64,000 nt of DNA from JBLMYQ01 sp050258375 (GTDB lineage Bacteria; Bacillota; Clostridia; Acetivibrionales; UBA4821). The notes under the pieces are model-generated. The model was not told the origin of the DNA. It worked only from the letters and a program-made list of their open reading frames with translations, and made no database searches. Of this stretch, positions 8,322 to 15,640 are shown in pieces (the first letter of the stretch is position 1; each line of letters begins with the position of its first letter). Made by a program: the position numbers and the translations under genes. The stretch is taken from the NCBI GenBank assembly GCA_050258375.1, contig JBLMYQ010000024.1, forward strand, positions 1 through 64,000, in the 5' to 3' direction.

Positions 8322-8693
8322 ATGAATATTTTGATAGCTGATGATTCAAAGTTTATGAGGACCATTTTGAAGGCTATGCTTAACGATATGGGTTTTTTGG
8401 ACATATATGAAGCTGCTAATGGTTGGGAAGCTATTAGAAAGACCTATATGGTTAGTCCGGATGTGATTTTCATGAATCTTGTTATGCCTGAGATGGATGG
8501 CTTTGAAGCCTCCAGGCAGATACTGGGTAATGATACTGATGCAAAAATTATTATTGTTACATCAGAAGATTATTCCAAGATTGAACATAAAATAAATGAA
8601 ATGAAAATTCGTGATTGCATAACCCTTCCAATTAACGAGGAAAAGCTTAGAGCAGCATTATCTGATTACGAAGGAGTATTGGAGAAATCTTAA
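8322..8693 (+). CDS. Degenerate stand-alone receiver domain (pseudo-receiver)
   Basis: A 123-residue CheY-like receiver with no output domain. The acidic pair Asp7-Asp8 (IADDSKFMR) and Thr80 (IIVTSED) are present. The phospho-acceptor Asp is replaced by Asn52 (VIFMNLVMPEMDG) and the conserved Lys before Pro by Leu102 (ITLPIN). Phosphorylation in the usual way should therefore not occur. The protein may act as a constitutive or phosphorylation-independent partner, or may be decaying; an intact fold and a GGGGGAAAG ribosome site argue that it is still made. No kinase or chemotaxis gene lies nearby. A long perfect hairpin follows the stop. Confidence 0.88.
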   Translation: MNILIADDSKFMRTILKAMLNDMGFLDIYEAANGWEAIRKTYMVSPDVIFMNLVMPEMDGFEASRQILGNDTDAKIIIVTSEDYSKIEHKINEMKIRDCITLPINEEKLRAALSDYEGVLEKS

Positions 8694-8708
8694 TTTATAG
8701 AGTTATTT

Positions 8709-8769
8709 AAAGGTGTATTTTTATGTCTAAAAAGCGCAGATGGTTTTTTAGACATAAAAATACACCTTT
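8709..8769. terminator. 25-bp perfect stem-loop after the receiver gene
   Basis: AAAGGTGTATTTTTATGTCT... (8709-8733) pairs without mismatch with 8745-8769 around an 11-nt loop (GCGCAGATGGT). A T-run follows in plus orientation. It is an unusually long perfect stem for a terminator and could also be a small palindromic repeat. Confidence 0.75.
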
Positions 8770-8842
8770 TATTTTATACCCTCAAGCTTAAAGGCAAAGA
8801 TAGTATATTGTATGCTTATAATATTATGTAGGGGTAGATGGA

Positions 8843-9583
8843 ATGAATATTTCAAGGAAAAATATGACTATGGTAGTAATATTGATAACTTTAGTGATAA
8901 TTTCTGCAATTTACGGAGTTATCAAAAACAATAGTTCAAGCAAGGTTTCTGTAGATACAGGAGAGGTGTCAAAGAAAGAAAATACCCCTTTCCAGGAGCA
9001 AGAGGGAATTACAAATAACAAAGAAAATAAAAGGATTTTTGTACATATGATAGGGTGGGTAAAAAGTCCGGGAGTCATAAGCATTCCTGACGGTTCAAGA
9101 ATGGCTGATGCCTTACAGGCGGCAGGAGGAGCCAAAAATGGTGCTGATTTGGAACTGATAAATCTTGCATATAAGCTTGAGGACGGTCAGCAGGTATATA
9201 TACCTGGCAAAGAAAAGGCAGCAGAGGTAAAGTCGATGGGGAAAAGAACAGCTGTAAGCAATTCTGTAAATAATCAAAAAAAATCTGTTCCCAGAATACA
9301 ATCTGCACAGGCTTCTATGGCGAAAATGGTTTCCAGCTCTGCCAGAGGAGTTAAAGCTGACGAATTAAACCAAGCCGGCAGGAGCAAGGAAGGTCTGATA
9401 AACATAAATAATGCGACCCTTGCAGAGCTTGATAGCTTGCTGGGAATAGGACCCTCTACCGCACAAAAGATAATAGATTATAGAAATAACAGCGGCAGAT
9501 TTAAGGTTCCTGAGGATATAATGAAAGTAAAAGGCATCGGAAAATCAAAATATGAACAGATTAAAAGTCGTATAATTGTATGA
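8843..9583 (+). CDS. comEA: ComEA-like DNA-binding protein (SLBB plus helix-hairpin-helix)
   Basis: A 246-residue protein with one N-terminal membrane helix (residues 9-27), an SLBB domain at about 65-120 (VHMIGWVKSPGVISIPDGSR), a low-complexity Ser/Lys linker, and a C-terminal double helix-hairpin-helix domain at about 185-246 (INNATLAELDSLLGIGPSTA, then MKVKGIGKSKYEQIK). ComEA is the surface double-stranded DNA receptor for transformation. The comEB and comEC genes that often follow it are not adjacent. Domain order and length match ComEA well; competence itself is not shown. Confidence 0.88.
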   Translation: MNISRKNMTMVVILITLVIISAIYGVIKNNSSSKVSVDTGEVSKKENTPFQEQEGITNNKENKRIFVHMIGWVKSPGVISIPDGSRMADALQAAGGAKNGADLELINLAYKLEDGQQVYIPGKEKAAEVKSMGKRTAVSNSVNNQKKSVPRIQSAQASMAKMVSSSARGVKADELNQAGRSKEGLININNATLAELDSLLGIGPSTAQKIIDYRNNSGRFKVPEDIMKVKGIGKSKYEQIKSRIIV

Positions 9584-9593
9584 ACGGATTTAT

Positions 9594-10139
9594 TTAACAG
9601 TTCATTATACAGATACATATAAATGCAAAATAAATCAGATAAACCGAAGCTGTAAGGAGTATTCCCGTGTTGGCATTTATGGTGAAGGTAGTGCATGTGG
9701 CTGTATAATTATAAAGAAGTGTAATGATAAATGATGCAAAGATATAAGGTGCAGTAGCAGCAGGGGTTATTAAAAGCCAGGGCAAGCCACATGCTAGTAA
9801 TAAAGCTGAGATTGGAGCGGGTTTGCTTACTATTAAAGCCGAATCAAAAAACAGCACCTCTTTTTTGCATAAAAGTTCTGCAAATATTTGAAATAAAAAG
9901 CTCAAGACTACAAATTGTATAAAGGTAAATAAAAAAACTTTTATAAATATTTCACAGAATGTACTAATATTATAAGTACTTGCTATTCCTAATATCCTTT
10001 CAATTATAATCCGTGCAGAAGAATTCATGGTGGGAATTGTTTTGCTGATTAAGACCGAAACGAATATGCCTGTTGATAAAGATTGTAAAGCTATAGGCCA
10101 TATTATTTCCCTTCTTATTTTTTTTATATCAATGATCAT
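9594..10139 (-). CDS. Integral membrane protein, function unknown
   Basis: A 181-residue protein with about five hydrophobic segments (for example FIFVSVLISKTIP-like near 25, FIKVFLFTFIQFVVLSFLF, ISALLLACGLPWLLI, YIFASFIITLL, LLTASVYLIYFAFICICI). The layout recalls Yip1-family proteins, but I see no diagnostic motif, so no function is assigned. The ATG is preceded by GGGAGGT. It converges on comEA with 10 bp between the stops; a weak ATGAAC/GTTCAT hairpin lies there. Confidence 0.7.
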   Translation of the reverse strand: MIIDIKKIRREIIWPIALQSLSTGIFVSVLISKTIPTMNSSARIIIERILGIASTYNISTFCEIFIKVFLFTFIQFVVLSFLFQIFAELLCKKEVLFFDSALIVSKPAPISALLLACGLPWLLITPAATAPYIFASFIITLLYNYTATCTTFTINANTGILLTASVYLIYFAFICICIMNC

Positions 10140-10367
10140 GGTATACCTCCCTAAAGTAATCCCCTGTTTACTTCTTATTCAGGGGGTTATTAAATTATTA
10201 TTAGCTTGAAAGGTAAACTAGACCAAAAAAATGATTTGAATAGCAAATAATCAAAAACGGACAAAAAACAATAGTATTTTAGAATTATGGAGTCTCATCA
10301 TCTTGCAAAGTCTATTTTAGTTTAATAAAATCAATAACACACAAATTTTTTTAAGATACATATAGAC

Positions 10368-10410
10368 ACAATATTTTGTTTATAATATAATATAAATAAC
10401 AAAATATTGT
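10368..10410. promoter_or_regulatory. Pair of NrdR-box-like operators before nrdD
   Basis: ACAATATTTTGT (10368-10379) and its exact reverse complement ACAAAATATTGT (10399-10410) have centres 31 bp apart, three helical turns, the usual spacing of tandem NrdR boxes. A TATAAT (10381-10386) lies between them, so a bound repressor would cover the promoter. The rest of the 10140-10491 gap is A+T-rich with no gene I can support. Confidence 0.65.
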
Positions 10411-10491
10411 TGTAAGGAGCTCCCAAACAATATTTTTTTTATCTTCAAAATTAAATACATATCACTAATTTAAAGAATGGGGGAACAAGAA

Positions 10492-12582
10492 ATGATACTC
10501 AAGATAAGAAAAAGAGATGGTACTATCGATGAGTTCATGCCGGAAAAAATTACGAGAGCTATTTTTAAAGCGGCTCGTGCTTGTGGTGGAGAAGATTATT
10601 CTAAAGCAGAGTGCCTATGCGAACAAGTTATTGACATTTTGCAGACAGATTTTAAAGACAAAGTTCCCCATGTTGAAGAAGTTCAGGATATAGTAGAGAA
10701 GGTATTGATTGAAAATGGTCATGCAAAGACTGCAAAGGCTTATATCCTTTATAGGGAAAAAAGAACAGCTTCAAGAGAATCCAACGCACTGATTGGTGCT
10801 ACAATAAAAATGTTTTCGGATTACCTCGGCGATATGGATTGGCTTATAAAGGAAAATGCAAACACCCAAAAAAGTATAAATGGGTTGAACAATTATGTAA
10901 GAGAAATATTTACAAAAAACTACTGGCTTCATGAAGTTTATCCGGATAGCGTACGTAAGGTTCATGAGAGCGGAGACGCTCATATACATGACTTAGGCTT
11001 CTTTGGTCCTTATTGCGCAGGATGGGATTTAAGGCAGCTTTTGATGGAGGGTTTCGGAGGAGTAGAAGGAAAAGTTGAGAGCAAGCCGGCAAAGCATTTG
11101 CGTGCATTCTGGGGGCAGGTTGTAAATTCAACATTTACTACTCAGGGAGAAACAGCTGGTGCGCAAGCTTGGTCAGGCTTTGATACATTTTCAGCCCCAT
11201 TTATTTATTATGATAATCTTAACTTTGCACAAGTAAAGCAGGCAATACAGGAATTTGTATTCAATATTAATGTTCCAACAAGGGTTGGCTTCCAGTGCCC
11301 ATTTTCGAACCTGACGTTTGATATCAAATGTCCTAAAAATGTTGAAAAAGAACCGGTAATAATCGGTGGAAAATATATGGATAAAACTTATGGTGATTTC
11401 CAAAAGGAAATGGATATGATAAACATGGCATTCTGTGAGGTAATGCTGGAAGGGGATGCAAAAGGCAGAGTATTTACATTCCCGATACCTACTATTAACG
11501 TAACCAATGATTTAGAATGGAATTCGCCGGTTGTAGAAGCATACATGAAAATTACTGCAAAATATGGCATTCCTTATTTTGCAAATTATATAAATTCTAC
11601 TCTTTCTCCGGAAGATGCACTTTCAATGTGCTGCAGATTGAGAATTGATACATCGGAGCTTAGAAAAAGGGGTGGAGGCTTGTTCGGAAGCAATCCGCTT
11701 ACAGGTTCAATTGGCGTATATACAATAAATCTGCCAAGAATAGGTTATGTGTCTAATTCTGTAGATGAATTTAAGCACAGATTAAGAGAGCTTGCGGAAA
11801 TTGGGAAAGAGTCGTTAGAGATAAAGAGAAAAATAATAGAAAGAGAAACAGAAAAAGGATTGTATCCTTACTCTGCAAGGTACTTAAAATCAATAAAACA
11901 GCGTTTTGGTGAATACTGGTATAATCATTTTAACACAATTGGTGTTGTTGGGATGAATGAAGCTATGTTAAACCTTATAGGAAAAGATATTACCACTACT
12001 GAAGGACAAGAAGCATCAATAGATATAATGAATTATCTGAGAGAGATAATGACTGAATTCCAGGAAGAAACAGGCCATTTTTATAACCTTGAAGCAACAC
12101 CGGGAGAAGGGACCTCGTACAGACTTGCTAAACTGGATAAACAAAAATATCCTGATATTATTACTGCGGGAAAGGATATACCATACTATACTAATTCTAC
12201 TCAGCTTCCGGTGGAGTATACTGATGATATTTTTGAAACAATAGATTTGCAGGATGAATTACAATCTCTCTACACCGGTGGAACAGTGCTGCATTTGTAT
12301 CTTGGAGAAAGTGTACCTGAACCTAAAATAGCAGCGAATCTTATAAGAAAAGTATTTGAAAAATATAAGCTTCCTTATATATCGATTACTCCTACATTCA
12401 GTATATGCAAAAATCATGGCTATCTAAAAGGAGAGCAGGAGGTTTGCGGTGAGTGCGGAGAAGGAACAGAAATATGGTCAAGAGTTGTAGGCTATCTAAG
12501 ACCTATAAATAATTACAATGAAGGTAAACAAGAAGAGTATGCAAACAGAAAGAAATATGTAATCAAGGAGGAAGCCATATGA
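10492..12582 (+). CDS. nrdD: Anaerobic (class III) ribonucleoside-triphosphate reductase
   Basis: The start is placed at the second ATG, 15 nt inside the longest frame, because GGGGGA then sits about 8 nt upstream; this gives 696 residues. An ATP-cone occupies about residues 1-90 (ILKIRKRDGTIDEFMPEKI). The catalytic ten-stranded barrel follows. Near the C terminus are cysteines of the zinc site (SICKNHGYL, EVCGECGEG) and the glycyl-radical loop RVVGYLRP with Gly at about 667. The enzyme makes dNTPs without oxygen. It overlaps nrdG by 4 nt and has probable NrdR operators upstream. Confidence 0.97.
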   Translation: MILKIRKRDGTIDEFMPEKITRAIFKAARACGGEDYSKAECLCEQVIDILQTDFKDKVPHVEEVQDIVEKVLIENGHAKTAKAYILYREKRTASRESNALIGATIKMFSDYLGDMDWLIKENANTQKSINGLNNYVREIFTKNYWLHEVYPDSVRKVHESGDAHIHDLGFFGPYCAGWDLRQLLMEGFGGVEGKVESKPAKHLRAFWGQVVNSTFTTQGETAGAQAWSGFDTFSAPFIYYDNLNFAQVKQAIQEFVFNINVPTRVGFQCPFSNLTFDIKCPKNVEKEPVIIGGKYMDKTYGDFQKEMDMINMAFCEVMLEGDAKGRVFTFPIPTINVTNDLEWNSPVVEAYMKITAKYGIPYFANYINSTLSPEDALSMCCRLRIDTSELRKRGGGLFGSNPLTGSIGVYTINLPRIGYVSNSVDEFKHRLRELAEIGKESLEIKRKIIERETEKGLYPYSARYLKSIKQRFGEYWYNHFNTIGVVGMNEAMLNLIGKDITTTEGQEASIDIMNYLREIMTEFQEETGHFYNLEATPGEGTSYRLAKLDKQKYPDIITAGKDIPYYTNSTQLPVEYTDDIFETIDLQDELQSLYTGGTVLHLYLGESVPEPKIAANLIRKVFEKYKLPYISITPTFSICKNHGYLKGEQEVCGECGEGTEIWSRVVGYLRPINNYNEGKQEEYANRKKYVIKEEAI

Positions 12583-13274
12583 AAATCGGTGGCTTTCAGA
12601 AGATATCAACTGTTGATTACCCCGGATATCTTGCAAGTACAATATTCTTATCAGGATGCAATCTAAAGTGCAAGTATTGCCACAATCCATCTCTTGCAAA
12701 TGGTGAAGAGGCAAATGAAGCAATAAGCACTGAGGAAATACTAGCTTTTCTTGAAAAAAGAAAAGGTTTTATAGATGCTGTCTGTATAAGCGGTGGTGAA
12801 CCAACAATTCATGAAGATTTGGAAGACCTTATTAGCCCTATTAAAGCAATGGGATATAAGGTTAAGCTGGACACCAATGGAACTAATCCATCGGTGATTA
12901 AAAATCTTATTGATAAAGGGCTATTGGATTATGCAGCAGTAGATATCAAAGCTACCATTGATAAGTACCATGAAGTTTCGGGTTGTTTTGTTAACACTGA
13001 CAAGATAAAAGAAACAATAAAGCTTCTTATAAACAGTAATGTGGATTACGAATTCAGGACGACTTTGCTTCCCGACCTTGATCAGGCTGATATAAAAGAA
13101 ATTGCAGGTTATGTGGAAGGAAGCAGCAAGTATGTAATTCAGCAGTTCAGGAATAAGGTTACGCTAAATGAGGATTATTCAAGCAAAGTGCCGCATAAAA
13201 ATGATTATATTATGGAGATATCTGATAACATAAAGCATATGTTCAAGCATTGCGAGGTAAGAGGAATACAATAA
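12579..13274 (+). CDS. nrdG: Anaerobic ribonucleotide reductase activating protein (radical SAM)
   Basis: A 231-residue radical SAM activase. The [4Fe-4S] motif CNLKCKYC is near residue 26, followed by the SAM-binding ISGGEPT motif. It installs the glycyl radical on NrdD. Its length and N-terminal stretch MKIGGFQKISTVDYPG match the longer activases often annotated as NrdG or PflA-like. The ATGA overlap with nrdD makes the partner clear. Confidence 0.95.
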   Translation: MKIGGFQKISTVDYPGYLASTIFLSGCNLKCKYCHNPSLANGEEANEAISTEEILAFLEKRKGFIDAVCISGGEPTIHEDLEDLISPIKAMGYKVKLDTNGTNPSVIKNLIDKGLLDYAAVDIKATIDKYHEVSGCFVNTDKIKETIKLLINSNVDYEFRTTLLPDLDQADIKEIAGYVEGSSKYVIQQFRNKVTLNEDYSSKVPHKNDYIMEISDNIKHMFKHCEVRGIQ

Positions 13275-13286
13275 AGAATATATGAT

Positions 13287-13321
13287 AAAAGGAATTCTTC
13301 CTATATGGGAGAATTCCTTTT
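13287..13321. terminator. Terminator between nrdG and the YhcC-like gene
   Basis: AAAAGGAATTCTTCC (13287-13301) pairs with GGGAGAATTCCTTTT (13307-13321), allowing one G-T pair, followed by TTTTA. The convergent gene ends inside the right arm, so it can serve both strands. Confidence 0.85.
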
Positions 13322-14228
13322 ATTTTAATGCTTTGCCTTGAAATGTATTTCTTTTATGCATTTCTGCCTCAATCATATCCCTAATCTTCCACCAGCTTAT
13401 TCCCCAGTTACAAAATAAGGTTCTTTCCTTTGGAGCTCTTCCTGTAAGGCGTTGAACAACAATTTCGGGAGAAAGGTTTTCAAGAAAACAAATTACACGA
13501 TTGATGTATTCGTTAAGGCATACAGGCTCAAACTGCTTATTTTTATACATATCTCCTAATAGAGTGTTTTCAAGAACGTAGAGGGAATGAACCTTTACCT
13601 GGTCAACCTGTAATTCGGTAAGAAGTCTGGCTCCCTTTATTACATCCTCTGTATTATCCCAGGGAAGATCAACAATGTAATGGGTGCAAATTCCGAGATT
13701 TACAGACTTTATTCTTGCTGCGGCTTTTTTAAAATCTTCAACAGAATGTCCTCGGTTCAAAATTTTTAAAGTGTTTTCATTAGCAGTTTGAAGACCTATT
13801 TCAACGACTATGTCTATTTTTTTTGAGTATTGAATTTCTTTTAAGAAATTCAACTGCTCATCAGATATACAATCTGGGCGGGTCGAGATGTATATGGCGG
13901 AAATTTTATCAGCTATAGATTCATTTACATATTTTCTAAATTGTTCAAAAGGAATATATGTATTTGAGTAGTTTTGAAAATATGCGATAAATTTTTTAGC
14001 CCTATATCTTTTTTCAATATATTTCATATTTATATTTAATTGCTCTTGAACACTTAAAGCACTAGAAAGCATTTCGAATCCTGCGCCCTCTTCGCCGCAG
14101 AAAATACAGCCTTTAGAACTGATGGTTCCATCGCGGTTCGGACAGGTTGAAGGAATATTTATAGGAAGCTTGTATACCTTTTCGCCATATCTGTTTTCGA
14201 GATAATCTGAAAATTTATTATATAATAT
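13320..14228 (-). CDS. YhcC/TIGR01212-type radical SAM protein with an apparent AUA start
   Basis: From the first in-frame ATG (14072) the protein lacks its iron-sulfur site. Reading upstream without a stop adds 52 residues that belong to the family: the frame opens ILYNKFSDYLENRYG and includes CPNRDGTISSKGCIFC, so Cys29, Cys41 and Cys44 supply the cluster ligands. The 302-residue product matches the usual size. No ATG, GTG or TTG exists in frame between the upstream TAG and residue 53. The only well-placed initiator is ATA at 14228-14226, 8 nt after AGAGGG. A TATAAT lies about 35 bp further up. The role of the family is unsettled. The gene may use AUA, or may have lost its ATG by mutation or sequencing error. 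Confidence 0.78.
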   Translation of the reverse strand: MLYNKFSDYLENRYGEKVYKLPINIPSTCPNRDGTISSKGCIFCGEEGAGFEMLSSALSVQEQLNINMKYIEKRYRAKKFIAYFQNYSNTYIPFEQFRKYVNESIADKISAIYISTRPDCISDEQLNFLKEIQYSKKIDIVVEIGLQTANENTLKILNRGHSVEDFKKAAARIKSVNLGICTHYIVDLPWDNTEDVIKGARLLTELQVDQVKVHSLYVLENTLLGDMYKNKQFEPVCLNEYINRVICFLENLSPEIVVQRLTGRAPKERTLFCNWGISWWKIRDMIEAEMHKRNTFQGKALK

Positions 14229-14278
14229 AAAAAAAGCCCTCTTTCTATTTAAGATAAGGCTATTATAACAGATTTTAA

Positions 14279-14324
14279 GAATAAAAATAGAAGCAGACTT
14301 GCAAGCCTGCTTCTATTTTTATTC
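14279..14324 (-). terminator. Terminator of the DUF1540 gene
   Basis: An 18-bp perfect stem, 14279-14296 with 14307-14324 and a 10-nt loop, overlaps the DUF1540 stop codon. The arms end in TATTTTTATT, giving a T-rich tail on the minus strand. Confidence 0.8.
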
Positions 14325-14489
14325 TTTCTCTGTGAATGTTGCACAGTCAGTATCCTTGTTTGATTTTGCATTCTTAGGTTGAACCTCAATATTTTCTGCC
14401 AGGCAGTTGTCTCCTGCCTGATGATATTCACAAGTGTTTACAACACACCTTACTCTGTTAATAGGCTGATTTGTTCTCGGAACCTTCAT
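14319..14489 (-). CDS. DUF1540 small cysteine protein
   Basis: A 56-residue protein beginning MKVPRTNQPINRV. It has four cysteines (C15, C20, C29, C49) with the DUF1540 spacing CVVNTCEYHQ...NCL and a final DCATFTEKE. The ATG is preceded by AAAGGAGG. DUF1540 proteins are small, probably metal-binding proteins common in spore-forming clostridia; function is unknown. The gene has its own terminator and lies upstream of the YhcC-like gene on the same strand. Confidence 0.85.
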   Translation of the reverse strand: MKVPRTNQPINRVRCVVNTCEYHQAGDNCLAENIEVQPKNAKSNKDTDCATFTEKE

Positions 14490-14610
14490 TGCTTATGCCT
14501 CCTTTAATTTTGTCTTATAATAAATATTTTGTGCAAAAAAACAAGTTTAATTCAGACGCAAATTAGTATAAATTAACATAGGATGTATAAAAAGATTTTG
14601 GAGACATAAG

Positions 14611-15456
14611 ATGCCAAATATAAAAATTGGAGATGTTGTAGTTAGAAAGTCATATGGATATGATACTGTTTTTAAAGTTGCAAGCGTACAGGAAGTTCAC
14701 AATGGGGAAAAAATGTTGACATTGAAAGGCATAGATTTCAGAATTGAAGCAGATTCACCTGAATCCGACTTAAAGGTTGTTTCAGATAAAGAAATTGATA
14801 AACTGAGAGTGAAAAACAATCAGATAAATAAAGTGATATCAAAAACGAAGGGAACCGGCAATTTTTTTCGTAGAGGATTGCAGCGAGAAGGTCAAACATT
14901 TGTAAAACCGGGCAAAATCCTTCATATTGATGGAGCTAAAGATTATTTGGATAAATGCAAGGAGTATTATATCGGGATTGGTACAGAAGCTGTGGTTATT
15001 GATGTGGCGGAAAAAGACCAGCCGCTTAAGGTGCACGAGCTGCTGCAGCAGTATAAGCCGGATATTCTGGTTCTTACAGGCCACGATGGCATGATTAAAG
15101 GAAATACTGAGTTTAATAACATACAAAATTATAGAAACTCTTTATATTTTGTAAATGCTACAAAGGAAGCAAGAACATATAACAGCTCTCTTGACGACCT
15201 TGTAATTTATGCTGGTGCATGTCAATCGAATTATGAAGCAATCCTTGCGGCAGGTGCAAATTATGCCAGCTCACCCAAAAGGGTTTTTATTCACATGTTT
15301 GATCCTGTGGTTGTTGCGGGTAAGGTTTCATTGGCAGAGATAGGCAGGGTATTACCAATTAAGGAGGTTGTTGCTGATACGAATACCGGATTTGAAGGGG
15401 TGGGAGGACTTGAAACTTGGGGCAGGGCCAGAGTGGGCGCACCAAAAGGCAATTAA
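14611..15456 (+). CDS. yabG: Sporulation-specific protease YabG
   Basis: A 281-residue cysteine-type peptidase that processes spore coat proteins, and in clostridia also germination proteins. Recognisable stretches are IKIGDVVVRKSYG at the N terminus, PDILVLTGHDG in the middle, and the catalytic-region GACQSNYEAILAAGANYASSP. Length matches Bacillus YabG. The gene is monocistronic. In Bacillus it is transcribed by sigma-K in the mother cell; I cannot confirm a sigma-K promoter here by eye. Confidence 0.95.
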   Translation: MPNIKIGDVVVRKSYGYDTVFKVASVQEVHNGEKMLTLKGIDFRIEADSPESDLKVVSDKEIDKLRVKNNQINKVISKTKGTGNFFRRGLQREGQTFVKPGKILHIDGAKDYLDKCKEYYIGIGTEAVVIDVAEKDQPLKVHELLQQYKPDILVLTGHDGMIKGNTEFNNIQNYRNSLYFVNATKEARTYNSSLDDLVIYAGACQSNYEAILAAGANYASSPKRVFIHMFDPVVVAGKVSLAEIGRVLPIKEVVADTNTGFEGVGGLETWGRARVGAPKGN

Positions 15457-15533
15457 TAATAAAGATTAAGAATAAAAAAATGTTTGAATTCTGAAATTAT
15501 AAATAGTAATTAAAGAATAACCTTAATAAATCG

Positions 15534-15562
15534 TTGAAGATTTATTGTATTTTATATATAAT
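15534..15562 (+). promoter_or_regulatory. Sigma-A-type promoter of glgP
   Basis: TTGAAG (15534-15539), a 17-bp spacer, and TATAAT (15557-15562) about 80 bp before the glgP start. The A+T-rich leader ends with AGGAGG. Confidence 0.6.
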
Positions 15563-15640
15563 TAAAGCACTAACAAATCAAATCATGAAAGTAATGTTAG
15601 TAATGACATTTGTTTTAAATAATACCTTAGGAGGTGTTTT

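Noticed and set aside
14249..14431. A 60-codon minus-strand open frame beginning MNIIRQETTAWQ
   Set aside because: It overlaps the DUF1540 gene in another frame and runs through that gene's terminator. It has no ribosome site.
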